Positions 22,050-33,443 of a stretch of DNA of 64,000 nt are shown piece by piece (position 1 is the stretch's first letter; each line of letters starts with the position of its first letter). The notes beneath the pieces were generated by a model. That model had not been told where the DNA came from. It searched no databases and saw only the letters and a list, made by a program, of their open reading frames with translations. This DNA comes from Ursus arctos (taxonomy: Eukaryota; Chordata; Mammalia; Carnivora; Ursidae), in NCBI RefSeq assembly GCF_023065955.2, contig NW_026622786.1:49151438-49215437 (forward strand). Reading direction: 5' to 3'. Made by a program: the position numbers and the translations under genes.

Positions 22050-24560
22050 ACTCTATGTCAAATGAATCTATAATAAAACAAATATAGTGGTTTTCAATAT
22101 CTGATAGGATAAGTTCCCTTCCAATATACCAAAATATTCTTGGTTCTTCTGGTCTAGTCATTAATATAAATATAATTTTTTAGATAAGTTTTGCAAAATC
22201 AGTGAAAAACCCTGGTGAAACTTTGATTGGAATATCATTGAATGTACAGATTAAATTAGAAGAAATTATCTTTTAGCAAAAGTGAATCTATCCATTCATG
22301 AAAAGTTTGCTGGATTTGTATTTCTTTTTATAGAGATCTTTTTATATAGATTTATATTTCTTTCATGTTTTTCATGACCTTGCTGATCACCAGGATTTAT
22401 TCTTGTTTTTTACAGATTATTTTCATATTGTGAATACAACTATTTCTTTAAAACTTAATCTCCAACTGATGCTGATATTGAATGGGAATTATTGATTTTT
22501 AGATATTGACCTTATATTTAGAAGCTTACTGATTAATAATTAGCTATTAGACTTTATTTATTAATTCTCAGAGTTTATAGACTCTACTAGTTTTATATTC
22601 AGTCATACCAAAAAGGAATAATAGGATATTTTTTTTTCCACCCAAATACCTACATCAATCAGTTGGGAGGAACATTTGGGTAAAGAATAAATATAGTCAG
22701 GAAGCAAGCAGTGTAGGTATTTGGGGGAGGAACATTCTAGAAAAGTGGGCCTTGTTTGTTTTATAGTATTATTATTTTTATAGTCCATTTTCTTTCCAAA
22801 TATTAATATTCTCCCTCTCTCTTCCTAACCCTAGCTCTTTGTCAACTTTCTCATTTTCTTGTTATCTAAAAGATCTAGTTATTGCTTTCATTAATTTTGT
22901 TTCCTATTCAATAATTTATATATGTATTTTCATAATCACCTTTCTCTTATTTCCATTTACTTTGTTCTTTTTACAATTTCTTGAGTTAACCTCTTACCTC
23001 ATTAATATTCAATCTTTTTACTTTTTTAATGCCATTTATTTCCCAAGATATCTCATAAGTTTTGATTTTAATGTCCTTATTGTCAAATTCTTAATGTTAT
23101 GCAACTTACATTGTGATTTCTTCTTTGAGATATTTTGATAAGATATCTGAAAGTATTTTTTTTTATTTAAATCATGTGAATGTTAGGGTGTGTTTTCTTA
23201 TTGGCTGTAAGAATGTTTTATGGTAAGAAATCATTGAATTTATCATTTTTATTTGATTTTTTGGAGATTTTCTTTCTCGTAGGTGACCACATTTTGAGGA
23301 AGTTTTATAAGTGCTTGAGAATACAAATTCTCTAATCAACGAATTCTATGTTCAATTTAACAATGATGTAACTTAAGTCATCTATTTTTTCACTAAGTTT
23401 TTCTATGCTCAGTGCATCAGTTACTAAATAAGTCTATTAAAATTTATTATGATTATAGATTAATCATTACTTTTTCTGCAATTTTGTAATATTGCTTTAT
23501 GTATTTTGATCTATGTTATTCCATGTGTTTACATTTAGAATTATAGTATCTTCATGGTGAATGTTATTTTTTATAGGCTTGTTTTTTCCAATTAATATTT
23601 TTGCCATTATGTCGGTTTGGTCTGATATTAATGGAACCATACCATCTTTCTATCAGTATTTGCTAGCATACTATTTTTCCATCTCTTTATTTCCAAATTC
23701 TGTCAACCTTTTTGTTCAGTGTATGTCTGAAACAGCAGATGTCCTACTAAGAAATATATATTGGATTTTAATATTTTCAGTACATCCTGAGACTGTCTTT
23801 TAATAAGTTTGTTACACATACATATATTGTCATTACTGATAAACTTTTACTTACATTTAACACCTTATTTGTGTTTTCTTTTTATCATACTTCTAGCTTT
23901 TTTACTCCTTTCCTGCTTTGTATTAGATTGTTCCAGTTGTGTTCATAACCATTTTTTATTTTCCTCTCCTCTATTGATTTGAAGTTTAGAGATTACACAT
24001 TTATTCTTTAGGTGAATACTTGACTAAATTAAGTTTATTCTTAATCCATATTTCTGGCTCACTCCAGAAGACTGCAGGGACCTTACAGCATTTACACTCC
24101 CCTCCTCATATTCCATGCTGATATCTAGTATTTTAGTTCTAACTTGATCTTACACCCTCAAATTAGTCATCATCATTATTATTGTTTTATATAATCTATG
24201 CTTATTTAGATTTGCCAATACCAATTACTATGCTTATTATATTTCTTATATTACATTCTTTCCTTCTGAATTTGAATTTCTCCATAGTAAAGGGTAGACT
24301 TTGGTAGCTATCTCAAACAGGATCTATACGTGGCAAAGTCCTTGGCTTTGTCTGACATGTACTTGTTTTTGTTCATGATTAACAATTTATGTGGGAACAG
24401 AATTTTCAATTAAGTTATTTTTCAGCATCATTTTGAAGAAGATATTCCAGTATTTTTCTGTCTCTATGACTGTTGCTATTCTGCCTACATATCATTCTCT
24501 ATTATTGCTTTCTGCCTACATATCATTCTTTAAAGGTAATCTGCCTTTTGTTTTAAGGTG
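22050..24560 (-). mobile_element. Ancient L1, ORF2 to 5' part, antisense
   Basis: Successive blocks follow the reverse complement of old mammalian L1: GATAGGATAAGTTCCCTTCC near 22103, GAATGTACAGATTAAATTAG near 22238, TTTGGTCTGATATTAATGG near 23615, and a block near 24420-24530 typical of the 5' part. Reading frames are broken throughout. A 31-base-period partial duplication lies at 24480-24529. Subfamily not assigned. Confidence 0.6.
24480..24529 (+). repeat. Short tandem duplication, 31-base period
   Basis: TCTGCCTACATATCATTCT occurs at 24480-24498 and again at 24511-24529 without change. Confidence 0.9.
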
Positions 24561-25261
24561 TTTTTAAGTTGTACATACAATTATAAAAATTAAATAACTT
24601 AATGCATATAAAACAAGTAGAATGGATTATGGCACTTGGTAAGTTCAAAATAAACCTAATCACTGTTGTTATCACTTTAAACATATATATTTTTTCCCTG
24701 AAGTTTTATCTCAAGGTCTTAAGTTGCTGATTCTTCTGTTTATATTTTCTGCTAATTCTCCCTTATGATGAATTGTTTCCTTACATGGTAGTGGCTTATC
24801 AGTTTTGTTTTGTTTTTTGGGGGGAGGGTGCAGAAAATGACTGTAGCTATTTCCCAGTAGGAGCTTCCAGAACTGGTTGGTTTTTATTTTGTTGTGTTTT
24901 ATTTTTTCTATTGAGTTATATTTGACATCCAATATTTTGTAAGTTTAAGATGTGCATCATATTGACATGATACACTTATACTGCAATATGATTGCCGTGA
25001 TAGTCTTAGCTAACACCTCCATCGTGTCACATACTTATCATTCCTTCTAGTGTTGGGAACAATTAAAATCTAATCTCTTAACAAGTTCAACATTTATAAT
25101 ACAGTTTTGTTGTCTAGAGTCACTATACTGTGTATTAGGACTCCAGGATGTATTTATCTACTAGTTGCAAGTATGTACCCTTAAGCAACATTTCTCCTGT
25201 TTCCCATGCCCTAGCCCCAGTAACCACCATTTTACTCTCTGCTTTTATGATTTTGCTTTTT

Positions 25262-25588
25262 TTAGATTCCAGATATAAGAGGCATCATACAGTATTTGCC
25301 TTTCTCTGTCTGACTTATCTCACTCAGCATAATGTCCTCAAGGTCCACCCATGTTGTTGCAAATAGTAGGATTTCCTTCTTTCTCATAGCTGAATAATAT
25401 TCCAGTGTGTGTGTGTGTGTGTGTGTATGTATATACACACACACACACATATATATATGTGTGTACACATATCTCTTTATCTTTTCATTCACTGATAGAC
25501 CCTTAAGCTGTTTCCATATTTTGGCTATTGTGAATAATGTTGCAATAAACAAGGGAGTGCATAAGTCTCTTTGGTAATCTGTTTTCAT
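25262..25588 (-). pseudogene. L1 ORF2 C-terminal remnant with in-frame microsatellite
   Basis: The last 108 codons of an L1 ORF2 are still open and end in TAA. Recognisable stretches are PLFIATLFTIAKIWKQ, LEYYSAMRKKEILLFATT and WVDLEDIMLSEISQTEKG. ORF2p is the endonuclease and reverse transcriptase of L1. This part lies after the reverse transcriptase, in the C-terminal region. Between IKRYVY and LEYYSAM a CA/TG expansion adds a run of Thr-His and Cys-Val codons without breaking the frame. The element lacks its 5' part and cannot be active. Confidence 0.8.
25405..25470. repeat. TG/CA/TA microsatellite with hairpin symmetry
   Basis: About ten GT units, then ATGTATATAC, then about nine CA units, then TA and TG units. 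The GT and CA arms are complementary, so the strand can fold into a long hairpin. It lies within the L1 ORF2 remnant. Confidence 0.93.
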
Positions 25589-26193
25589 TCCCTTTGGGCA
25601 TATATACAGAAGTAGGATTGCTGAATCTTAATGTAGTTTTATTTTTAAGGTTCTAAGTCACTTCCATACTGTTCTCCACCGTAGCTGAACCAGTTTACAA
25701 TCCAATCAACAGTGCACAAGGGTTCCTTTTTCTCTACATCCTCACCAACACTTATCTCTTGTCTTCTTAATAATTGCCATTCTTACAAATGTGAGGTGAC
25801 ATCTCATCTTGGTTTTGATTTATATTTCCCTGATTATTAGTGATGTGGAGCACCTTTTCATATACCTGTTGACCATTTGGATGTCTTCTTTAGAAAAATG
25901 TTTAGTTCCTCTGTCTATTTTTTCCTTTGTCTATTTTTAAATTAGATTTGTGTTGTTGTTATTGAGTTGTAGTGAGTTCTTAATAAATTTTGGATATTAA
26001 CCCCTTTCAGATATATGATTTGCAAAACTTTTCTCCCATTCTGTAGGTTGCCCTTTTCATTTTGTTGGTTGTTTTCCTTTGCTGTGCAGAAGCTTTTAAG
26101 TTTGTTGTAGTCCCATTTGTCGTTTTTTTTTTAAATTTTATTTTTTTGTATGTGCTTCCAATGTTATATTTTTAAAAATTCATTGCCAAGACT

Positions 26194-26413
26194 ATGTCAA
26201 GAAACTACTTCTTTTTTTTTTTTTTTAAGATTTTATTTATTTGACCGAGAGAGACACAGTGAGAGAGGGAACACAAGCAGGGGGAGTGGGAGAGGGAAAA
26301 GCAGGCTTCCCGCCGAGCAGGGAGCCCAATGCGGGGTTCGATCCCAGGACCCTGGGAAGGCAGACACCTAATGACTGAACCACCCAGGCGACCCATATGT
26401 CAAGGAACTGCTT
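26194..26413 (-). mobile_element. Can-SINE, reverse, nested in L1
   Basis: The body at 26211-26394 carries TTAAGATTTTATTTATTTGA, the GAGA tract, GGGTTCGATCCCAGG with the B-box and CCACCCAGGCGACCC. ATGTCAAGAAACTACTT (26194-26210) and ATGTCAAGGAACTGCTT (26397-26413) are the target duplication with two differences. It is younger than the L1 it splits. Confidence 0.97.
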
Positions 26414-26715
26414 CCCTATTTTTTTTCCTAAGAGATTTATGATTTCAAGTCTTATGTGTAAGTCTTTGATCCATTTAAAGTTCATTTTTGTGAATGGCAT
26501 AAGATAAGGCCTTAATTTCATGGTTTATCAGTTTTTTTCTGTACTCCACCTCTTGTGGAGGTTTTGTTTGTTGTTTTGTTATGTAGTTTGTTTTTTCTTT
26601 CCCGTGGGAATCCAATGAGTACTAGTTTTTCAAATTTTCCATAATGCAAAGCTTTGCTTTTTGTTGGACTCCCTAGAGTTTTCCTAGTATTGGGCCAACT
26701 TTCATACTTAAAATC

Positions 26716-27067
26716 TAATGCTAAGTGAAATGTCAAGCAGAGAAAGACAACTATCATATGATTTCTCTCATCTATGGAACATAAGAACTAGGATGATCAG
26801 TAGGGGAAGAAAGGGATAAAGAAAGGGGGGGTAATCAGAAGGGGGAATGAAACATGAGAGACTATGGACTATGAGAAACAAACTGAGGGCCTCAGAGGGG
26901 AGGTGGGTGGGGGAATGGGATAGACAGGTGATGGGTAGTAAGGAGGGCACGTATTGCATGGTGCACTGGGTGTTATACGCAACTAATTAATCATCGAGCT
27001 TTACATCGGAAACCGGGGATGTACTGTATGGTGACTAACATGATATAATAAAAAATCATTAAAAAAT
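26716..27067 (+). mobile_element. Carnivore-type L1 3' end, sense, 5'-truncated
   Basis: It opens with the last codons of ORF2, readable as QAEKDNYHMISLIYGT and stop TAA at 26782-26784. The carnivore L1 3' UTR follows with CATGAGAGACTATGGACTATG, GGGCACGTATTGCATGG, TGCACTGGGTGTTATACGC and TATGGTGACTAACATGATAT. It ends AATAAAAAATCATTAAAAAA. The match to my memory of dog and panda L1 3' ends is close, so the insertion is relatively recent. I found no clear target duplication. Confidence 0.88.
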
Positions 27068-29029
27068 AAAAGAATTCCTATTCTATATAAGTAGTGTCAA
27101 TATGAACCCCATATCATGTAAGATTCAGTGTAAGACGGGAGCCTTTCTTTTTCTTACTTTAGGTCCAAGACGAACTCTTACAAGGTATCACCTTAGTATA
27201 AGTATCTAGGTTTCAGATCCTCACCTTACTCTGGTCCAAGTCTCATCTGCTTTGGGTTGTTTGTTAAAATCACACATCCTAACCCCTAGGGATTATATTT
27301 GGTTAGTACCTGTCTAAATTCCCACAGCATCAACTAATGTCCATGTTGAAATGGCATTTGGTTACTTCTTTTCTGTCAAGTGGGATTTTTTCATCTCTTC
27401 CATTAGAGGTTGATTACATATTTAAAAATTGCTATATTTCATCAAATATCTCTATATATTTGAGCAGGAGTCTTTTCCATGCCAACTCGGTCTGCCATAA
27501 TGTTGGAAATGTATTTGTTTTTTATCACATATATCACATAATATATGTGATTAAAAAAACACCAGATTTAAAAAAAAAAGTTTTTTGTTTTATTATTGAG
27601 CAGCTGGGTGCATGTAGAGATCTAGTGCTTAAGAGAGAGATCTGTATTCATTTACTATATTCATTTACTAAGAAGATCATACATTTTTAGCTAATCAGGG
27701 ACTTCATAAGAACAACCATGTTTGACAAGTATCATCTTTATCTTCTTTTTATAGATAAGGAAACCAAAGATGAGATTAAATGAATTACTCAGGGGCAACA
27801 GGCACAAACAGGATAATCATTCAAGGTACTAACTCCAAACAGAGTTCTTTTCTTCATAAGGCTGCTTATAAGTATAGTTGAAACTTTTCAGACAATATGA
27901 CTATTATTCTGTGTAGTGAAAGTTTGAGTCCTCATATCAATGAGTATTATAAAATATCAAAGCCATATCAGAAAGAAACCAGAATTTCCCTCAGTATTTT
28001 GTGTGGTATCTATTTTACCTGTTCTGAGATGTAAAATGTGGTCAAAACCTTTGGGTCAAGGTCAGTTCATAATAAACAACTACTATATAGGAAAAAATAA
28101 AAACTTAATGTGTGATGGTTTTGTTCTCCAAGTCAAAAAGTTAAACTTACTCTCTTTTAAATTGACTTGAATTAAAAAAGGGAAACATAATTGAAAGTCA
28201 AAATCATATAGCTGTCTTATGTTTTTGGCATATTAGTAAAACTCTTTGTTTAATAAAACATTTACTCCAACTTTGCCTATGAAATAAAGCAATTTGTTGA
28301 ATTAATACATCAATACATTATCAGAAACAGTATGTGTACATGTGTGCATACACACAGACATGCATACATATACATCATATATATATATAAACATACATAA
28401 ATATATATTTTAGATGTCTTTGGACTTTATAACATAATCATGTTTTAATTTCATACAACACTGAACTGTAGGAGCTAAACTGTACATTTTTAAGATATTT
28501 TATCAGTTTTCTATTTATGAATGTAAGAGCTAGAAGCAAAATTAGAGATAATTTAATTCTCCCTTCTTATTTCAAAGATGAAATAATATCAAAACAGAAC
28601 CAGGCTGAAATGCTAGTTTTAGCACCTTTCAAATACACTAAGATTCTTCTCAATATATTGAGATATAAAGGGTAAAGTAATTTAACAAAATAAAATGTTT
28701 ATTTTATTCATTTAAACCTGGGTCTTTAAAATAACCATTACCACTCAGTTCATTTATTCCATATTTTATTATATCAAGTTGTATCTATTTAGACAACAGA
28801 ATTGATTGTTTGAAAATTTCTAATTTTTAATGTGGCTGCTTGACATGGTGAAATCAATAGTGTCAATGATACAAAGCTCACATTAAAATATTTAAACATG
28901 TTAGAGCTAGCATTTTTGTTTCAATGTTTGTCACTAGATTTGAAATTAGAAACAATACAAATATTGATTTATTCTCATAATAATTCTTTTGAGATTAAAA
29001 AAAAATAAAGAAGTGGGTAACAGATTTCC
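27068..29029. other. AT-rich unique region, no gene seen
   Basis: No exon is supported. A MIR-like remnant may exist near 27740-27830 (ATAGATAAGGAAACCAAAG). A perfect 8-base inverted repeat ATCACATA/TATGTGAT lies at 27533-27551. TA/CA simple sequence lies at 28330-28412. Confidence 0.35.
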
Positions 29030-29235
29030 ACTGGCATAGCGGTAAGAATTACGGGCTCTGGAGTGAGACTGTCAGGGTTCAATTCTGGGTCAGTTATTTA
29101 GCCTTTTTGTGCCTCAGTTCTATCTGTAGAATGAGATCCTAACACCACTGTGAGAATGACATGTGTTGAATGTGTATAGTGCTTAGAAGAAGAGTACCTG
29201 GTGCAGAGTTAATAGTGAATGAGTCAGCTATTATT
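29030..29235 (+). mobile_element. MIR SINE, sense
   Basis: The order of MIR landmarks is complete: TACGGGCTCTGGAGTGAGAC, TGTCAGGGTTCAATTCTGGG, TTTGTGCCTCAGTT, GTGTATAGTGCTTAGAAGA and GTACCTGGTGCAGAGTTAAT. MIR is an ancient tRNA-derived mammalian SINE. This copy is nearly full length. Confidence 0.88.
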
Positions 29236-29261
29236 GTTATTGTTGGTGATGGTGTTATTTT

Positions 29262-29512
29262 TAATTAATTAATTTTATTTTGGTAAGAACACTTAACATG
29301 AGATCTACCCCCATAATTTCTAAGTGTACAATGCATTATTGTTGATGGTAGGTACAATGTTGTACAAAGATCTCTAGAGTATTCACCTTGCTTAAGAGAA
29401 ACTTTAAGCCCATTGATAGATAATTCTCTATGTCCTCCTCCATTTCCTCCTCTCCCCAGTCCGCAGGAGCCACCATTCCATGCTTGGAACCTATGATTTT
29501 GACTATTTTTTT
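29262..29512 (-). mobile_element. L1 3' UTR fragment, antisense
   Basis: AAGAACACTTAACATGAGAT, TAAGTGTACAATGCATTATT, GGTACAATGTTGTACAAAGA and GGAGCCACCATTCCATGCTT follow the reverse complement of the L1MA/L1MB 3' UTR. No ORF2 sequence is present. Confidence 0.85.
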
Positions 29513-30684
29513 TTACTACCACTATAATAACTCTGACACTAAAGAGTGTTCAAGATAGCTTAGACCATCTGATAAATTGGAGAAGAAAAGGTATATTGAA
29601 TTGTTTAGACCACCAAGGTTTAGAAGGATTTATAGAATTTAAACTAATGTAGAATTTAGTTACTCAAATCAAATATGCTGTTTCTAAATAGAAATTTAGT
29701 TCCTGGTCAAGAACAGAATTGAAAAATTATGATTCCAGATGATCTAAGGCTCTTTTCATTTTCTGGATCTGTGTTAACCGTGTTCTCTATGTTTTAAAGG
29801 AGGCTAACCTAATCAAAGAAAATATCAATACTACAGATCACTGTCAAACCGGAGTATTTGGTAAGGCCCAAAGTAGCAATAATCAAAAAATTACTAATTC
29901 AAAGATAGTATAACCACGATGAACTGAGACTTACTAAGGCAGACTTCTCTGAAGTATTGCCTAGTTGACCTGTAAAGTATGAATAATAAACTCTTTATTT
30001 AAATTATTATATATGATTAGACCCTTCTTATTTTTTCTCATTCTATATGTGACTGTGTGTGCCAACCAAAGAAAGCATTCATAATTGGCAATTGGAGGAT
30101 TCGCAATTTTCATGGACTATATTGTGACAATTTGGCTTATATCTGATTATATTTACTAAGGAAGCCATAGGTCTGTGGGTTGAAAACAATTTTTAGACCA
30201 CAGAATTGTATTTGTAATAGACATTATGTTTACCTTGCTAGTATCTATTTTACTTCTTTCCCATTTTGTGGCCACCATGCTAGTTCAGTGATTTTGACCA
30301 CTCCATGAGCAAAAAGCTCGGTTGAAGCAATCAGGGAAGTTCTGTTTCCTGCCACAGCTATTGGTTTAGGAATGGGCACATAACTCAGGCCTACGCCATC
30401 TAGTATAAGATATTCTCCTGATCACAGTAAATGTGACCAAAGTTATTTCATCCAGAAGGGAGCTTAGCACATTACTAGCAATAAGTAAATGAAAGAAGCC
30501 CTCTTTTTTTCTCCTGGATGTTATCAAAGAACCATTAATCTGCTGTTTTTCTACCATGAGAAAAGCAATCTGAAGATGCAGCTAGTCCATGATCATGGCT
30601 AAGTTGAGAGAATTAAAGAGAAATGTAGCTGCAAAGAAATGTAGATGCATTTTAAAGATGATTGCTCTTTAAAAAAAAAAAAAT
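29513..30684. other. Mostly unique, possible decayed repeat at 30240-30600
   Basis: No gene was seen. The stretch at 30240-30600 (TGGGCACATAACTCAGGCC, CTACCATGAGAAAAGCAATC) resembles a common old interspersed repeat, but I cannot name it with confidence. Confidence 0.35.
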
Positions 30685-31497
30685 CCCAGCAAATCCTTTG
30701 ACTCTATCTTTAAAATATATTCGGGATCTGACCAACTTGCACATTTATTGCTTTGGCCTAGTCCAAGCCACCTCCATCTCTTCTTGCTTGGCTTATTGAA
30801 ACAGCCTTCTCACTTGTCTCCCTGCTTCTACCGTTGTCCCCATTCAGTCTATTCTCAGCACAGGATCCAAGTGTCTTGTTAAAGTGTATGATCTGGCCAG
30901 TTCTCTGCTGAGTGGCCCCTAATAGCTTCCCATCTCATTCAGAGTGAAATCTAAGCCTCTTACAATGGCCTATAAGGTTCTCTGTGTTCCAAACACTCTT
31001 TTTGTGAACTATTGCTCTCCACCTTAACTCTCCCTCACTCTGCTCAGACCAAAATGGCCTTCTTTCTGCTTCTTAGCATCCCAGACAAACTCCTACCCTT
31101 CACTACTTATCCCCTATGCCTGGAATGCTTTCCTCCCAGATATTCTCCTAGATATTCTCATGCATCACTTCATCATTTTGTTCAGGTCTTTATTCAGATG
31201 TTACCTTTTAAGTGAAAACTTTCAAGACCAAACTATTATTACAAGCACCATCGCACGCCACATACACACACTCACCATAACTCTACTTGATTCCTCCTCA
31301 GCATTATTTTTTTCTCCATTATCTTCATTATCATGTAATTACTATCCATTTATTTATTAATTTTGACTTTTTTGTCTTCTCTTATTTGAATATACGTTCT
31401 AGGAATGTTTCTGTTTGGTTTGCTATTACATCACCAAAACAGAGTACATTTCCTGGCACAGAGTTGGCACTTAATAAAAGCTTTGCTGTTGAGTGAC
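30685..31497 (+). mobile_element. L2 LINE 3' part, sense
   Basis: Many L2 landmarks follow in order: TGGCCTAGTCCAAGCCACC, TCTCACTTGTCTCCCTGC, CTTCCCATCTCATTCAGAGT, ACAATGGCCTATAAGGTTCT, CCTATGCCTGGAATGCTTTC, TTCAGATGTTACCTTTT and CCTGGCACAGAGTTGGCACT. ORF2 C-terminal codons and the 3' UTR are both covered. L2 is an extinct CR1-clade element. Frames are broken. Confidence 0.92.
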
Positions 31498-31738
31498 TCA
31501 TGGATCTTTGAATGAAATTTTGCCTGAAGTCTGATCTCTCTTTGAATTTTTTATTTACATAAAGCAATACATTCCTTTCACTATACATGTAAATTTAAGT
31601 TGAACTATTTTTTCTTTGCAACTGACAGCATTGTAACTGAGACAGTAATTAAATATTTGATGGACAGAATGAGCCTGCCAGAAGCAAATCTTGAGACAGA
31701 TAAGAATTCATGTGACAGTGATTTATTAGGAAAAACTT

Positions 31739-32187
31739 TGTTATGGGTTGAGTTTTGCCCCCTGCCCCCGCAAAGATGTTGAAGATCTAATCCCTAGTAC
31801 ATGTGATGTGAATGTGACCTTTTTGGAAAGAAGTCATTACTCATGTAATTAATTAAGGTGAGGTCATACTGGAATAGGGTGGGCTTTTAATCCAATATGA
31901 CTAGTGTCCTTATAAGAAGGGGGAAATTTGGCCATGGCCATGAATACAGGGAGAATGCCAAGGCTGAGATAAGGTGATGCTTATACAAGTCAAGGAACAA
32001 ATAAAGATTGTCAATAAACCACCAGAAGCTAGGCCAGAGGCATAAAACAGATCCTCTCATAGCCCTCAGAAGTAGGTAACCCTACCAACACCTTGAACTT
32101 GAACTTCTAGCTTCCAGAACTGTGAGATAATAAATTTGTACCCATTTTGTGGTAGTTTGTTATAGCAGCCCCAGGAAACAAATATAA
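31739..32187 (+). mobile_element. Solo LTR of ERVL-MaLR type (MLT1-like), sense
   Basis: It starts TGTTATGGGTTGAGTTTTG and continues GATCTAATCCCTAGTACATG, GAATGTGACCTTTTTGG, TTTTAATCCAATATGACTAG, TGTCCTTATAAGAAGGGG, GAACTTCTAGCTTCCAGAAC and AACTGTGAGATAATAAATTT. These match the MaLR LTR pattern, with AATAAA near the R region at about 32128. No internal retroviral sequence adjoins it. Confidence 0.8.
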
Positions 32188-32547
32188 GCTGCTGGGGATT
32201 TAGAAAGTGGAACTGAGATGGGAAGGAAGGCAAGCAAGGGGACAAAGGTCCACAAAGGGTGACTTTGGTTCAATCTCACAGAACTCTGTAAACCCTGCAA
32301 GTACCACTTCTGAGTTGTCTTGGTCAGAGGCAGGAGAGCAGGAGCTTTTGAACCCCTGTACAGCAGTTATTGATTAGGCGTACCTGATGGGATTGGGTAG
32401 ATGGAAGGGGCACTTCTGGCTTTCCTTGTGCTCAAGGAAAAGCTGGTTCCAGCAGCTAGCAGCCAGCCTATGAATAAAGATCCATGGATGTTAACTGCTA
32501 GCTTTTGGAGGAAAAGAACAACAGTAGGTTATATGTGGAAATTTGGT

Positions 32548-32794
32548 AAAGGGCCTGAGGATGGGCACCTGGGTGGCTCAGTCAGTTAAGCGTCTGCCTT
32601 CAGACGTCATGATCCCAGGGTCCTGGAATTGAGCCCTGCATGCATCGGGTTCCCTACTCAGCAGGAGAGTCTGCTTCTCCCCTTCCTTCTGCCACTTACC
32701 TCATTTGTGCTCTCTCTCTCTCTCTTTCACTCACATTCTCTCTCAAATAAATAAATAAAATATTTAAAGAAAATAAAATAAAGGGCCTGAGGAT
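32548..32794 (+). mobile_element. Can-SINE, sense, with 15-bp target duplication
   Basis: The body at 32563-32779 starts GGGCACCTGGGTGGCTCAGT and ends AATAAATAAATAAAATATTT with an A-rich tail. AAAGGGCCTGAGGAT flanks it exactly at 32548-32562 and 32780-32794. Confidence 0.97.
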
Positions 32795-32972
32795 ATGGGC
32801 AAAACACTGTAATCTTCTAGCACAATGGGTTAGGAGGCGATTAAGGGGCACTGAATAGTTGGAGAAAAGGAGGGAAGTAAACCAGACATTGTTTTTCTGT
32901 ATAGTAAGTTTCTGGGTGGTTATTTTTATTTACACTACTTGAGGTAATAAACTTGAAAATGACTATTATAAA

Positions 32973-33175
32973 CATGTATGTTGAGTATCTGTAAATAACT
33001 TCCTGATGCTTAAAATCGTATTTGATTTGAGCATAAGGGAATAACAAAATGGAAACAAATGAGAAAGCAAATATGTGTGCGTTGAGTATCTATAAATAAC
33101 TTCCTGATATTTAAAATCATATTTGATTTGAGCATCATGGAATAACAAAAAAGGAACAAATGAGAAAGCAAATAT
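32973..33175. repeat. Tandem duplication, 101-base unit, two copies
   Basis: The unit beginning near TTGAGTATCTGTAAATAACT (32981) is repeated from 33082 as TTGAGTATCTATAAATAACT. Shared text includes ATTTGATTTGAGCAT and AAATGAGAAAGCAAATAT. The two copies differ at roughly ten positions and show no similarity to a mobile element that I know. No gene is crossed. Confidence 0.93.
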
Positions 33176-33238
33176 TAAGATATAACAATGAAAATTGTAT
33201 GAAGGGCACAACTGTCCTTTAAAAGGTATGTGTGTGGG

Positions 33239-33443
33239 ATGGCACCTGGGTGGCTCAGTATGTTAAGGACCAACTCTTGATTTCAGTTTAGGTCTTGATC
33301 TCAGGGTCCTGAGCTTGAGCCCTGTACTGGGTCCGTCCAGGGGTAAAGCCTGCTTAAGATTCTCTCTCTCCCTCTGCCCCGGCCCTCTCACGCACATATG
33401 TATGCACTGTCTCTCAAATAAATTAAAAAATAAAATTAAAAAA
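33239..33443 (+). mobile_element. Can-SINE, sense
   Basis: It starts GGCACCTGGGTGGCTCAG and ends CAAATAAATTAAAAAATAAA. The B-box region is decayed (TGAGCTTGAGCCCTG). GTATGTGTGTGGG lies before it and GTGTGTGTGTGGG after it, which blurs any target duplication. Confidence 0.93.

Larger units (their letters stand above)
24890..26520 (-). mobile_element. 5'-truncated L1 (ORF2 end and 3' UTR), antisense
   Basis: The 3' UTR lies at about 24890-25261, then the ORF2 stop at 25264-25262, then ORF2 sequence to the right with TTTTGGATATTAACCCCTTT near 25989 and TTTGATCCATTTAAAGTTCA near 26466. A SINE splits it at 26211-26394. This copy is much less diverged than the other old L1s. The right border near 26520 is approximate. 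Confidence 0.85.

Noticed and set aside
26150..26521. Overlapping ORFs on both strands
   Set aside because: They translate a Can-SINE and flanking L1 and are not genes.
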